A DNA stretch of 58,248 nucleotides from Bacteroidales bacterium (GCA_025355465.1 JANXZO010000060.1:1-58248); one strand, 5' to 3'; positions 18,401-27,034 are shown, counted from the stretch's first letter. Translations and numbers: made by a program. The notes: generated from the letters alone by a model not told the origin.

Positions 18401-19852
18401 ATCATGACGGCTGCGGTGGCATCTCTCGGGTTTCTGCCAATGGCACTCTCCACTTCAGCCGGGGCTGAGGTTCAGAAACCTTTGGCCACCGTGGTGATCG
18501 GCGGACTGATCAGCGCCACCTTGCTGACCTTGCTGGTACTTCCTGTTTTCTACGTGATTTTCTCCGGGGGTAAAATCAAACGCAGAAAATCTCGCATCAG
18601 GGTGAAAACCATAACCGGACTGTTTCTCCTGTTAGTGATCTCGGCTTCCTGGAATCCGGTATCTGCACAAAACCACAAGACCCTCACCTGCCGTGAGGCT
18701 GTTCAGGCCGCTCTGGACAGCAACCCCGGCATTAGGTCGGCAGGCTATTCCACTGCCATCCAGGAGGCTCTGAAAGGGACTTCGTGGGATATTCCGAAGA
18801 CCGTCATCGGAGGGCAATACGGACAAATAAACTCATACCGCAACGACAACAGTTTTGCCATTTCCCAGGGGGTTGAATTCCCATTGGTGTACGTTAACCG
18901 GAGCCGGCTTTCTGATGCAAATATCAGAAGTGCAGGGTGGCAGGTGAAAAGTACCCGGCTGGAAATTTCACGTCAGGTTAAAGAGGTTTACTGGCAGCTG
19001 GCCTATTTTTACTCCAGAAAATCGCTGCTTTCGTACCAGGACAGCCTGTATTCGGGTTTCATGCGCGGCGCCGAACTGAGGGCGCAAAACGGAGAAACGA
19101 ACCGGCTGGAGATGATCACGGCCCGCACCCAGCGGATGGAGGTGATGAATCAGCTTCGCCAGGTCAGGGCAGACATCGTAATCTGCACCCGCAAGCTACA
19201 AACCCTGATGAACACGAAAAGTACTGCAAGGATCGCAGATACCGTGCTCACCGGCCTTGTGGCTGTTCCGGTCTTAGATACTTCAGCTCTGGCATCCAAT
19301 CCTTCCCTTGGCTTTATCAGGCAACAGGTGGAAGTGGCCCGCCGCACTAAACAACTTGAAAAAAGCAGGATGTTGCCCGACCTGAACATCGGTTACTTCA
19401 GCCAGACGATGCTTGGCACCCAGGATGTTGACGGAGACCTCAGGACTTTTGGGGCGGGCGACCGGTTTACCGGAGTGCAGGCCGGGATCACCCTTCCGCT
19501 CTGGTTCGGACCCGGTATTTCAAGAACAAAAGCCGCAAGGATCCAGGAACAGCAATCGGAAACCGATGCAGAATACTACGCAGGTTCTCTTAAGAGCAGG
19601 GTTGAATCGCAGTTTGACGAACAGGCCAAATATTTGGCAAGCGTAGAGTATTACCAGCAACAGGCGCTTCCCGAAGCTGACATGATCATCGAACAGGCAA
19701 ACCGCAGCTATAAAGCCGGCGCACTGGATTACCTTGAATTTGTGATCACGCTTGGCAAGGCGCTCGACATCAGGCAAAATTATCTGGATGCGCTGGCCAG
19801 CTATAACCAGGCTATAATAAATATTGAATTTCTGACAGGAAAAGAATTTTAA
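15461..19852 (+). CDS. czcA: CzcA-type heavy-metal RND pump fused to TolC-like channel
   Basis: A 1463-residue fusion. Residues 1 to about 1035 form an RND inner-membrane pump of the heavy-metal class with 12 predicted membrane helices and two large periplasmic loops. The helix-4 signature AIDFGLIVDGAVIIVES (first Asp at residue 400) follows the DFGxxxDGAxxxVE pattern of pumps for divalent ions such as Zn, Co, Cd or Ni, not the Cu/Ag type. From about residue 1070 a TolC/CusC-like outer-membrane channel follows (HKTLTCREAVQAAL, coiled helices to the end), preceded by a hydrophobic segment that may serve as its export signal. Such fusions are known in Bacteroidota. The adaptor gene starts 13 bp downstream. 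Confidence 0.92.
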   Translation: MTERIIHFSIKNKFIVSLFVLALVSWGIYSLTRLPIDAIPDITNNQVQVISIAPSLAVQEVESFITAPIEVAVASIPDVIELRSISRLGLSVVTIVFKDEVNIYWARQQIGERLKEAEEAIPGGLAKIEMAPVSTGLGEIYQYRLVVAKGLEQKFPPMELRTLQDWIVRREMLGTPGVADINSYGGFVKQYEIAVNPERLRGMNLTLTDIFKALEMNNENTGSAYIDKKPTAYFIRGIGLVKTLEDIEKIIVRTNSNGMPVLIRDVAKVQFGNATRYGAFVVDTSEAVGGVVMMLKGANAHEVIDNVETRIKSIQKSLPKGVTIEPFLNRSDLVGRAIGTVSRNLLEGALIVIFILVLLLGNLRAGLIVASVIPLSMLFAISLMNIFGVSGNLMSLGAIDFGLIVDGAVIIVESVVHRIFANRDKERGSGRLTQQQMDFHVFESAKRMMSSATFGQVIILIVYLPIMALVGIEGKMFRPMAQVVTFAILGAAILSLTWVPMASALFLSKDTNHKRNFSDRIMEWFQRVFDPAIKWVLRHKTATSFTATGIFIVSLLIFTRLGGEFIPQLEEGDLASSVITLQGGSLTNTVESVIKANKLLLDNFPEIKHAVCKIGAGEIPTDPTPMETGDYIITLKDKSEWTSAKTREELVAKMEEKLITLAGVKFEFQQPIQMRFNELMTGSKADIAIKLFGDDLPTLAEKATEIEKIIQNIVGVADINVEKVTGLAQVQVDFNRDRLAQYGLSIAEVNRVLRAAFAGSQAGVVYDGEQRFALVVRLDKDFRQSIEDVRNLTVPLPNGAQLPLDLVADISIRSGPAQVSREDTKRRITVGFNVRNRDTQGLVKEVSEKVDKMVTLPPGYYISYGGQFKNLEAAKARLAIAVPVALLLISVLLFFAFGSFRQTLLILTAVPMSAIGGIFALWLRGMQFSISAGVGFIALFGVAVLNGIVLISEFNRLEKEGISDIHDRILKGLQTRLRPVIMTAAVASLGFLPMALSTSAGAEVQKPLATVVIGGLISATLLTLLVLPVFYVIFSGGKIKRRKSRIRVKTITGLFLLLVISASWNPVSAQNHKTLTCREAVQAALDSNPGIRSAGYSTAIQEALKGTSWDIPKTVIGGQYGQINSYRNDNSFAISQGVEFPLVYVNRSRLSDANIRSAGWQVKSTRLEISRQVKEVYWQLAYFYSRKSLLSYQDSLYSGFMRGAELRAQNGETNRLEMITARTQRMEVMNQLRQVRADIVICTRKLQTLMNTKSTARIADTVLTGLVAVPVLDTSALASNPSLGFIRQQVEVARRTKQLEKSRMLPDLNIGYFSQTMLGTQDVDGDLRTFGAGDRFTGVQAGITLPLWFGPGISRTKAARIQEQQSETDAEYYAGSLKSRVESQFDEQAKYLASVEYYQQQALPEADMIIEQANRSYKAGALDYLEFVITLGKALDIRQNYLDALASYNQAIINIEFLTGKEF

Positions 19853-19865
19853 CAACACACACACA

Positions 19866-21050
19866 ATGAAAACAACAAATTTATTTCCAACTTCACTGCT
19901 GATCTCATTGACCCTCATCATCATCTCCTGCTCCGGAAGTAAAGAGCGCAAAGAGGTAACCACAATGGCGGAAGTTCTTCCAGCCGATGTCGTTGAAATG
20001 AGGGATGACCAGGTGAAACTGGCCGGCATTGAAACGGGCAACATTGAACTCAGGTCGCTCAGCGGAAACCTCAAAGTAAACGGATCGATTGATGTTGCAC
20101 CGCAAAACCTGGCCACGGTTTGCATGCCATTTGGCGGCTTCATCAAAAGCACCACCCTGATGCCGGGAAACAAGGTAACGGAAGGACAGACACTGGCTAT
20201 TATCGAAAACCAGGAGTTTGTCGATATTCAGCAAAACTACCTGGATGCGAAAAGCAAGCTTGAATTTGCAGAAGCTGAATATAAACGTCACACAGAGTTG
20301 TTCAAAGAGGATGTATATTCCAAGTCCAACCTGCAGAAGGTCACTTCCGACTATAAAAGTATGAAAGCCCAGGTTTCTGCGCTGGAACAAAAACTTACCA
20401 TGATTGGCATTAAAGCTTCGTCACTTCACGAGGATGATATCAGCAGCTCCGTTGCCGTGGTCTCTCCCATTGCGGGTTACGTGAAAGCCGTAAACATCAA
20501 TATTGGAAAATATGTGAGTCCGACCGATATCCTATTTGAAATCGTCAACAGCAACAAGCTCTACCTTGAGTTAACCTTGTTTGAAAAGGACGCGGATAAG
20601 GCAGCCATCGGACAGAAGATCAGGTTTTTTATAAACAATGAAACGGAAACGCATGAGGCTGTAATTTACCAGACCGGGAAGTCGGTGAATACTGACAGAA
20701 CTTATAAAGTATATGCCAACATCATTGGTATTTGCAGGAATATCCTACCGGGAATGTATGTGAGCGCTGTCATTGAGGCAACCGCAAATCAGGTAAGATC
20801 AGTTCCTGCCCAGGCCATTGTCAGTTTCGATGACAAGGACTATATCTTCGTTTTTGATAAATCGAAGATGGAGAAAGGGAAGTCATTCAAGGAATACAGG
20901 ATGGTAGCGGTTCAGAAGGGCATTACTGATGGCGGTTTTACCGAAATCAGATTGCCTGAAGGGTTCGATGCTGCCGGCACCAAGGTGGTCATAAAAGGAG
21001 CCTACAACCTGCTCTCGGCCAAGAAAAATGCCGGAGAGATGAGTTGCTAA
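19866..21050 (+). CDS. czcB: CzcB-type periplasmic adaptor of RND efflux pump
   Basis: A 394-residue membrane fusion lipoprotein. The signal peptide ends in the lipobox IISC, so it is probably anchored by lipid. The barrel-sandwich (lipoyl-like) half motifs lie around PFGGFIKSTTLMPGNKVTEGQ and VVSPIAGYVKAVNINIGKYV, flanking a helical hairpin (about residues 115-185), followed by beta-barrel and membrane-proximal domains. It links the pump to the outer-membrane channel, both encoded in the gene just upstream. No His-rich metal-binding N-terminus is visible. The operon probably ends here, because the following 420 bases hold only a broken gene. Confidence 0.9.
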   Translation: MKTTNLFPTSLLISLTLIIISCSGSKERKEVTTMAEVLPADVVEMRDDQVKLAGIETGNIELRSLSGNLKVNGSIDVAPQNLATVCMPFGGFIKSTTLMPGNKVTEGQTLAIIENQEFVDIQQNYLDAKSKLEFAEAEYKRHTELFKEDVYSKSNLQKVTSDYKSMKAQVSALEQKLTMIGIKASSLHEDDISSSVAVVSPIAGYVKAVNINIGKYVSPTDILFEIVNSNKLYLELTLFEKDADKAAIGQKIRFFINNETETHEAVIYQTGKSVNTDRTYKVYANIIGICRNILPGMYVSAVIEATANQVRSVPAQAIVSFDDKDYIFVFDKSKMEKGKSFKEYRMVAVQKGITDGGFTEIRLPEGFDAAGTKVVIKGAYNLLSAKKNAGEMSC

Positions 21051-21068
21051 GGCTGCCATAGCAGTGAG

Positions 21069-21475
21069 ATGAATATTCTGCAGGAACATGAATCTGTTTC
21101 CGGCTTTAATATTGCGAACAAGCCAATCCTTTGCTCTAACTGTCATTCCGACAATGCACTGGGTATGCCCGGGACAGCATGGACTTCTCCATTTTCGCAG
21201 GCCATACACCAGAAACATGGCGAGTTTATCAACACCGGCAGCAACGGGTCCTCATGGATATACCCTTTGGGAATAGTACCGGCTTCCGGAAATATTCCAA
21301 GCGAAAACCGTTTGCTTCAGAATTACCCGAACCCAAGTACCTCATCAATGATAATTTGCAGCCGGGTGAGTATAAGACGGAATTTTACACATCAAGGGTA
21401 AAATCCAGGACCTATCTCTGTACGATGGTAGCAGAAGGGAAGAGTGAATTCGGAAAAATCATTGTTACAAACTAG
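21069..21475 (+). pseudogene. Relic of a multiheme-cytochrome-like protein with T9SS tail
   Basis: One frame (21069 on) reads ILCSNCHSDNALGMPGT, with a CxxCH heme-binding motif in a context I know from large extracellular cytochrome-like proteins with doubled CxxCH motifs. Further on the same frame reads ENRLLQNYPNPS, the start of a type A T9SS sorting domain. At about 21345-21355 homology jumps to another frame, LQPGEYKTEFYTSRV and onward to SEFGKIIVTN, which is the end of such a domain. About 30 residues between the two parts are missing. It is a small internal-deletion relic with no proper start, not an expressed gene. Confidence 0.6.
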
Positions 21476-21505
21476 ACAAACCAGATATTATCCAGGGTTA
21501 CCGGA

Positions 21506-21564
21506 CTTATGTTAATTGTTTCCCATACCTTTATAGTGCCGGATTCCGGAACAATTAACATAAG
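21506..21564. repeat. 15-bp perfect inverted repeat before LytTR regulator
   Basis: CTTATGTTAATTGTT (21506-21520) and AACAATTAACATAAG (21550-21564) are exact inverted copies with a 29-base spacer, ending 8 bases before the GTG start at 21573. No T run follows, so it is not a terminator. It may be an operator, a cruciform or a leader hairpin that controls translation of the response regulator. Confidence 0.6.
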
Positions 21565-21572
21565 GACTTACC

Positions 21573-22316
21573 GTGAGCACCGAGGGGACGATCACAGCCA
21601 TTATTGTTGACGATGAGCTTCACGGCAGGGAAAACCTGAAGAAGATCATTGAGACCTATTGCCCGGAGGTTAAAATACTGGGATTGGCCGATTCTGTCGT
21701 GAAGGCTAGGGAACTTGTTGCACTCCTGAACCCTTGTGTTGTTTTCCTTGACATCAATATGCCTGTCCTTGACGGGTTCGACTTCCTCGATGAATATGAT
21801 GACCGTAACTTTATGGTTGTCTTTGTGAGCGCTCATGAAGAGTTTGGTATCAATGCCGTGAAGGCAGGTGCTGCCGACTACCTGCTCAAGCCTGTGAATA
21901 TTAAAGAGCTCAAGCAAACGGTTAAAAAGCTCCTCTCCATACAAAGCAAAGCAGTGAAACCTGCCCCCGTGCGTGATAACGACAAACTGATCATCCCTGC
22001 CACCCATGGGTTTACTGTTCTTATCATTGACGACATTATTCGTCTCGAAGCCGACGGGTGTTACACGACCCTCGTAATCCGTGAACAAAAAAATCTTATG
22101 GTCTCACGGACACTGAAAGATTTTGAGGAGGCACTTCCGACAGAAAATTTTTTCCGTATCCATAAGTCCCACCTGGTCAACCTGAAATATATTAAAGAAT
22201 ATTCCAGCCTCACCGGAAGCTTTGTCACCATGTCCGACGGCAGCCAGATTGAGATTTCACGGAGGAAAGCCCCTGATTTTATTCAAAAAATCAAATCAGT
22301 GCTGACCACCCTCTGA
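21573..22316 (+). CDS. LytTR-family response regulator
   Basis: A 247-residue DNA-binding response regulator. Residues 6-125 are the receiver domain with acidic pocket IVDDE, phosphoacceptor Asp60 in FLDINMP, VSAHEEF and the conserved Lys in LLKPV. Residues about 148-245 are a LytTR domain (IIRLEADGCYTTL, FFRIHKSHLVNLKYI) that binds direct-repeat DNA sites. The gene uses a GTG start, 8 bases after the inverted repeat. It is followed after one base by its sensor kinase, so the two form an operon. Target genes are not visible, though the unknown block downstream is a candidate. Confidence 0.92.
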   Translation: MSTEGTITAIIVDDELHGRENLKKIIETYCPEVKILGLADSVVKARELVALLNPCVVFLDINMPVLDGFDFLDEYDDRNFMVVFVSAHEEFGINAVKAGAADYLLKPVNIKELKQTVKKLLSIQSKAVKPAPVRDNDKLIIPATHGFTVLIIDDIIRLEADGCYTTLVIREQKNLMVSRTLKDFEEALPTENFFRIHKSHLVNLKYIKEYSSLTGSFVTMSDGSQIEISRRKAPDFIQKIKSVLTTL

Positions 22317-22317
22317 G

Positions 22318-25300
22318 ATGCCTGTAAAATGTTACTTCTCCATAGTAGTCCTCCTTCTGACCATCAACAGGCTTACAGCTCAGAGGCCATCCTGTTATCA
22401 CTATACAACAGCGGATGGACTCGCTTCATCGACAGTCTACAACATCATTCAGGATAAAAAGGGTTTAGTGTGGTTTGCCACCCTTAATGGCATAAGCAAG
22501 TTTGACGGAAAACATTTCACAACTTTCAGAACGGTTGATGGCCTGAATTCCAATTCGATCATCTCCCTTGCGGAAGGGATAAATGGAGAATTATTCATCG
22601 GGAATTATGAAAAGGGGATCAATATTTTAAAAAACGGAAAAATAGCAAACTACTGTAGTGAGATTGACGGCAGGAGTTTTGCCCTCTCTTATCTTTTGCC
22701 CGCATCAGCATCCAAAGGAGAACAGAAGCTTTATGCCTATCGCAGTCAGGGTGGCATAAACTCTATCATAGAAACCAGCCAGGGACGGCTGATCACGCAC
22801 AGCATCAACCCTAGTCCTGTTCAGATTAACAGGTTGGCAAGACTGAAAAACGACGAAATTCTGGCATTGACCCCGACCGGGCTCTACAATTTCCACAATA
22901 CCCGGCTGACAAAGAAACGGATAACCGGATTTCCGGACTGTTCAGTATTTTGCCTGGCAAATGGCAGGGACGGCAGTTATTTTATCGGCACCCGGGGAAT
23001 GATATACAGGATCCGCAATGAAAAGGTGATCGGGAAATATAAGATAAGTGTGGCTGGCAATAATGATGTCTGTGCAATTTTGCCTGACAAAAACAACAAT
23101 ATATGGTTCTCGGTGATGAACAGCGGATTCTATTTTATTCGTGCAAACGCTACGGATATCGCTGAAATTGGCAGCAAACTCGGTCTGCAGGGTACACTGG
23201 TAAATAATTTCCTGGAAGACAATGAAGGAAATATCTGGGTGAGCACCTTCGGGAAAGGTGTTTTTTGTCTTAATCATCTTTACCTCAAAAGCTATAGCGA
23301 AAATGACGGATTGAGCAGCAACAGTGTCTATTCCATTGTCATGGAGAGATCGGGAAAACTGCTGATCGGAACCTTTAACGGTCTCAATATCCTGGATAAC
23401 GGAAAACTGAACCACCTTGGAAGCCATTCGAATAAAACACTTACTGAATATATCTACAACATCAAGACGACAGGCAATGAATTTTACATTAGCGGTGCCT
23501 TTGGCGATGCAGGGGCTGAAGAGATAGATTATAAAGGGATAAAGCTTCATCTTTTTGACCGTCCTGCATTCTGTAAAACGAGTGGTGGCCTTTACCTGTC
23601 GGGCGGATCCGGAAATTATATCCTTGTTCAGAGAACCCTGAAATACGATTCTGCGGAAGCATCGATGCTCTTTCTTTTCAACGGGAAGCCAGCCACTAAC
23701 CGCGTCAACGATATCTACGAGGACAGAAGGAAGAATATTTGGGTCGGAACCGGCCAGGGACTTTGCCGGATTACCAATCCTACCGGCCCCAGCCGGGAGT
23801 GGAAAAAGTCTTTTTTTCCTGCAGGTCCGGTTTTGAATGAAAGGATTAACTGCATCATGCAGGATAACAGGCTGACGATCTGGTTTGCAGGTGAAAAGGG
23901 AGTTGCCAGCTACGACCTGAGAAACGATTCAGTGAAAAATTACACGAAACTGGAGGGTTATGACCTCACATCTTCCACTTCAGTGGCTACGGATAAAAAA
24001 AACAGGATATGGATCGGGAACATAAAAGGGCTTTACCTGTTTGATGGCACCATGGTCAGGTTTCTTAACCGCCAAACAGGACTTCCTTCCGACGAGGTTC
24101 TTTCGCTCTGTTCGGACAGTATCAATAACCTGTTATATGTCGGCACCAGCAATGGGTTCTCGATTCTTGACATCAGCCAGTATGACAACTATCACCCCGC
24201 TTCCCCGGAGGCAAAGATAATGAGTATAAAGGCAGGCGACTCCTTGTACACGCGGTTTAACAACCTGGTTTTCGAGTCCGGACAACATGATGTTTTCATA
24301 GATATCAAGGCACTGTATTTCTCTTCGCCCGGTTCTGTGCAATATCAGTACAAATTTAATGATGATTGGGTCGGAACTGAATATGATTTTCTCAATTTCC
24401 TTGCCATGAAACCCGGGACCTACACGTTGCAGGTCAGGGCCCGGGCGCAGAACACCGGTTGGGGATCTGCATCCAGCGTGTCTTTCCGGATTCTTCCTAC
24501 ATTCAGAGAAACAATTTGGTTTGATCTTTTACTGATATCTTTAATCTTGTTGATTGCTGTATTTCTTGTTATCTGGCGCCTCCGCATCAATAATCTCAGG
24601 ATCAGGAGGGAACTGGAACTGACTGAACGGTTTAATGAGCTGAAACACCAGGCATTGTCGGCCATGATGAATCCCCATTTTATCTCAAATTCCCTCAATT
24701 CGGTTCAATACCTCGTAAACAGCGGCAGGTATGAAGAGGCCAATGATTACATAGCCATGATCGCCAAACTGATGAGGAAAAACCTCGATACGGCAGGCAG
24801 CGGATTCATCCTTTTATCGGAAGAGATCAGCCGCCTGAAACTTTACCTCGACCTTGAAAAGCTGAGGTTCCAGGAGAGCTTTTCTTATGAGATCATAACC
24901 GGCGCTGACATTGACACAACCTCTATCCAGATACCCAACATGATTATCCAGCCTTTTGTGGAGAACTCACTCTGGCACGGGATTATCCATTCCGGAAATA
25001 GAGGGCTCCTCACAGTCTCCTTTGCCTTTGAGGAGGTTGATATTGATTCGCTCACCGGGAAATCCCTGATCATCAAGGTAACAGATAACGGGATCGGCAT
25101 TAAAGAGGCCCGGAAGAACCGGAAGGAAGATCATAATTCAAAAGGGATTGCCATCATTGAGGAGCGACTCTGGCTGCTGAGCACAAGGATGAACCTGCCC
25201 CACCCCATCATGTTTGAAGACCTGGGCAGCGAGGACAGCGACTCGCAGGGAACGGAGGTAATTATTTCACTCCCTCCGCCGCTTTATAAAACCACTTTTC

Positions 25301-25344
25301 CCGGCCAGGGAACGCCCCCCAACCCTGCCGGCAAAACCGAATAA
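22318..25344 (+). CDS. Propeller-type sensor histidine kinase of LytS class
   Basis: A 1008-residue sensor kinase. After a signal peptide come about 600 residues of two-component regulator propeller repeats (motifs such as DKKGLVWFATLNGISKFDG and DRRKNIWVGTGQGL), then a Y_Y_Y-type Ig-like domain (about 640-730), one membrane helix (about 735-757), and a His_kinase/HATPase module. The phosphorylated His is predicted as His787 in MMNPHFISNSLNSVQ, the N box is IQPFVENSLWHGI and the G box TDNGIGI. The periplasmic propeller probably senses a ligand outside the inner membrane. The partner regulator is directly upstream. The kinase lacks a fused receiver, unlike hybrid systems for polysaccharide use. 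Confidence 0.92.
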   Translation: MPVKCYFSIVVLLLTINRLTAQRPSCYHYTTADGLASSTVYNIIQDKKGLVWFATLNGISKFDGKHFTTFRTVDGLNSNSIISLAEGINGELFIGNYEKGINILKNGKIANYCSEIDGRSFALSYLLPASASKGEQKLYAYRSQGGINSIIETSQGRLITHSINPSPVQINRLARLKNDEILALTPTGLYNFHNTRLTKKRITGFPDCSVFCLANGRDGSYFIGTRGMIYRIRNEKVIGKYKISVAGNNDVCAILPDKNNNIWFSVMNSGFYFIRANATDIAEIGSKLGLQGTLVNNFLEDNEGNIWVSTFGKGVFCLNHLYLKSYSENDGLSSNSVYSIVMERSGKLLIGTFNGLNILDNGKLNHLGSHSNKTLTEYIYNIKTTGNEFYISGAFGDAGAEEIDYKGIKLHLFDRPAFCKTSGGLYLSGGSGNYILVQRTLKYDSAEASMLFLFNGKPATNRVNDIYEDRRKNIWVGTGQGLCRITNPTGPSREWKKSFFPAGPVLNERINCIMQDNRLTIWFAGEKGVASYDLRNDSVKNYTKLEGYDLTSSTSVATDKKNRIWIGNIKGLYLFDGTMVRFLNRQTGLPSDEVLSLCSDSINNLLYVGTSNGFSILDISQYDNYHPASPEAKIMSIKAGDSLYTRFNNLVFESGQHDVFIDIKALYFSSPGSVQYQYKFNDDWVGTEYDFLNFLAMKPGTYTLQVRARAQNTGWGSASSVSFRILPTFRETIWFDLLLISLILLIAVFLVIWRLRINNLRIRRELELTERFNELKHQALSAMMNPHFISNSLNSVQYLVNSGRYEEANDYIAMIAKLMRKNLDTAGSGFILLSEEISRLKLYLDLEKLRFQESFSYEIITGADIDTTSIQIPNMIIQPFVENSLWHGIIHSGNRGLLTVSFAFEEVDIDSLTGKSLIIKVTDNGIGIKEARKNRKEDHNSKGIAIIEERLWLLSTRMNLPHPIMFEDLGSEDSDSQGTEVIISLPPPLYKTTFPGQGTPPNPAGKTE

Positions 25345-25386
25345 CCTACCGTTTATTGAACGCAAACCACCGCATGCTTACCGGGT

Positions 25387-25418
25387 ATTGTGGTCGCAGC
25401 GCTATGGTTGTAGGTTTG
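25387..25418 (+). promoter_or_regulatory. Predicted promoter for the unknown-gene block
   Basis: ATTG (25387-25390) and TAGGTTTG (25411-25418) with 20 bp spacing fit the Bacteroidota promoter pattern. Transcription would start about 20 bases before the ATG at 25444. Confidence 0.5.
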
Positions 25419-25443
25419 CCGAAACTTCAGGACTCTTCTTGAA

Positions 25444-26037
25444 ATGAAAAAACTTTTATTAATTGTGGCCATACTCACCGCATTGCTCAATAGTTCTCAC
25501 ATCGGCCTGAATCACAAAGACTATAAGATCAGGTTAGAAGATTTTGAATGGAACCAGCAATTGGAAGGGCCCGGTGATATCTATATAAAGGGATCAAACT
25601 TTATTTATGGCCGCAACTATGACTCGACTTTTATCGAAATATCCTCTGTCAACGGCAGTTTTCTGGATACCTTAAAGCCTTATACTGTTGAGACTGAAAG
25701 AGATTGTCTGATTCTTGACAAGTCAAGCGTATTTGGAAACGGCTACTCATTGCATTTTGTTCCCGTTGACCAGGCTAAGTATGCGAAAATTACCTTAAAA
25801 TCCTTCGACCGGCAATATCGCGGCGACGAGGAGACCTATTATCTCATCATTACTACACTCGCAAAGCAAGAGTTTATCATCCTGTTCAATCGCAGCCAGT
25901 TTTCCTCCATCAGCGATATTACCTACTTTAAAGAGGGAAAGTTTATCGTGACCTACGATGCAGAAGCGGAATACGAGGGGCATAAATATTCGAACAATGT
26001 AGGATTGTTTGACCTTGAGAAAATCATGAAAAAGTAA
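25444..26037 (+). CDS. Hypothetical exported protein
   Basis: A 197-residue protein I do not recognise. Residues 1-18 look like a signal peptide (MKKLLLIVAILTALLNSS). The rest is rich in beta-strand pattern with alternating Tyr, Ile and charged residues and contains no cysteines after Cys90-region and no enzyme motif I know. It is the first gene of the block behind the sensor kinase and has its own promoter match. The next gene starts 21 bases downstream, so cotranscription is likely. Confidence 0.6.
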   Translation: MKKLLLIVAILTALLNSSHIGLNHKDYKIRLEDFEWNQQLEGPGDIYIKGSNFIYGRNYDSTFIEISSVNGSFLDTLKPYTVETERDCLILDKSSVFGNGYSLHFVPVDQAKYAKITLKSFDRQYRGDEETYYLIITTLAKQEFIILFNRSQFSSISDITYFKEGKFIVTYDAEAEYEGHKYSNNVGLFDLEKIMKK

Positions 26038-26058
26038 CGGAATAATAACGCTATAACA

Positions 26059-26922
26059 TTGTCGATAAACTGGATTGGCGGGATTTTAAGCACGGTCGTA
26101 CTGGGTCTGCTTCTGTTGACCGGGTTGATCTTACAAAACCCGGTCCGCCTGCTGATTACAGGCAACAGGGCCATTGGGGTGGTCGTTGGAACGGATATAT
26201 CTTCACGGCTTTCCGGCAATGCCGCAAAAACTCCCGTAAAAGCACTAACCGTTGAATTTTCCATCCCCACCGGGGATCGCATCCGGGTCAGCGGCCGCTC
26301 CTATTCTGACTCACCCCCGGTGCCTTTGGGCGAAGTGGTCACTGTGGCCTTCAGCCCGTCGAATCCCCGGAATGTGCAGTTGCTCCTGTGGAGTGAGTTC
26401 CCGCTTGGACCCGTTGGTTTTATATTGGGGTTTGTTGCAATTATCATAGCGATGTGGATGGCAGGTATTGTGATGTCTGGCGACACCAAAATGGATGATC
26501 CGTTTCGCCTGCTGCCAAAAGTTATTTCTTACTTTCACGGGAGCCCTAAGAACCTTAAAAAGCACGGAATTCCGGCCATTGCCACCATAATTGAAGTGAA
26601 CATTGAAACCCATATGCTCCATTACCGCATCGACAAGGTGACCGCATTCCCTTCGGCAAAGTCGCACGATTTTATTTCGCTTGAAATTACGCTTCCAAAC
26701 TGGAACCCGCCTAAAACCGGAGCAGAGATCAGAAAAGGGGATCAGTTTCGGGTTTACCTGGATTCGCTGAAACCCGATAAGAATTACTTCATAGATTTTA
26801 ACGACAAATTGGGGAACGATCCGTTCATAAAATCAATGGATGAAGAGGAGGATGCCGATGTAACTGATGACCGCGATAATGAATCTGACAATGCCACTAC
26901 CAAAATCCCTTCAACCCATTGA
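26059..26922 (+). CDS. DUF3592-like membrane protein
   Basis: A 287-residue protein with two membrane helices (about 7-27 and 115-138). The soluble loop between them carries the pattern TVEFSIPTGDRIRVSGRSYSD followed by PVPLGEVVTVAFSPSNPRNVQLL, which resembles the DUF3592 fold: a modified-protein-like beta domain flanked by helices. A second similar cytosolic or periplasmic beta region follows (about 170-265), and the tail is acidic. The start is a TTG at 26059 with no nearby ATG in frame before the first helix. Function is unknown. Its last 44 bases overlap the next small reading frame. Confidence 0.55.
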   Translation: MSINWIGGILSTVVLGLLLLTGLILQNPVRLLITGNRAIGVVVGTDISSRLSGNAAKTPVKALTVEFSIPTGDRIRVSGRSYSDSPPVPLGEVVTVAFSPSNPRNVQLLLWSEFPLGPVGFILGFVAIIIAMWMAGIVMSGDTKMDDPFRLLPKVISYFHGSPKNLKKHGIPAIATIIEVNIETHMLHYRIDKVTAFPSAKSHDFISLEITLPNWNPPKTGAEIRKGDQFRVYLDSLKPDKNYFIDFNDKLGNDPFIKSMDEEEDADVTDDRDNESDNATTKIPSTH

Positions 26923-27034
26923 CTGGAATGATTGTTCAGAACTCGGCGCCTCGTTGGGTCTTGATGAAGAATACCTTGACGGTTCTGGGTTTTGGAAGAA
27001 GTTTCAGGAATTCATAGCCATCCAGCAACAGTAA
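26879..27034 (+). CDS. Small hypothetical protein, 51 residues
   Basis: A short frame beginning with ATG at 26879 inside the end of the previous gene and stopping at 27032-27034. The predicted protein (starting MNLTMPLPKSLQPIDWNDC, later LGLDEEYLDGSGFWKKF) is acidic and rich in Trp and Phe, unlike chance translation. It fills the gap between its neighbours (11 bases to the next gene), and a shorter start at 26891 is possible. I know no family for it. Translational coupling with the upstream gene is suggested by the overlap. Confidence 0.45.
   Translation: MNLTMPLPKSLQPIDWNDCSELGASLGLDEEYLDGSGFWKKFQEFIAIQQQ

Noticed and set aside
19520-20390. Minus-strand ORFs opposite czcA and czcB
   Set aside because: Both lie across the junction of two well-supported genes on the plus strand and show no family similarity.
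21506-21564. Terminator for the metal efflux operon
   Set aside because: The inverted repeat has a 29-base loop and no T run after it, and it lies 450 bases behind czcB.
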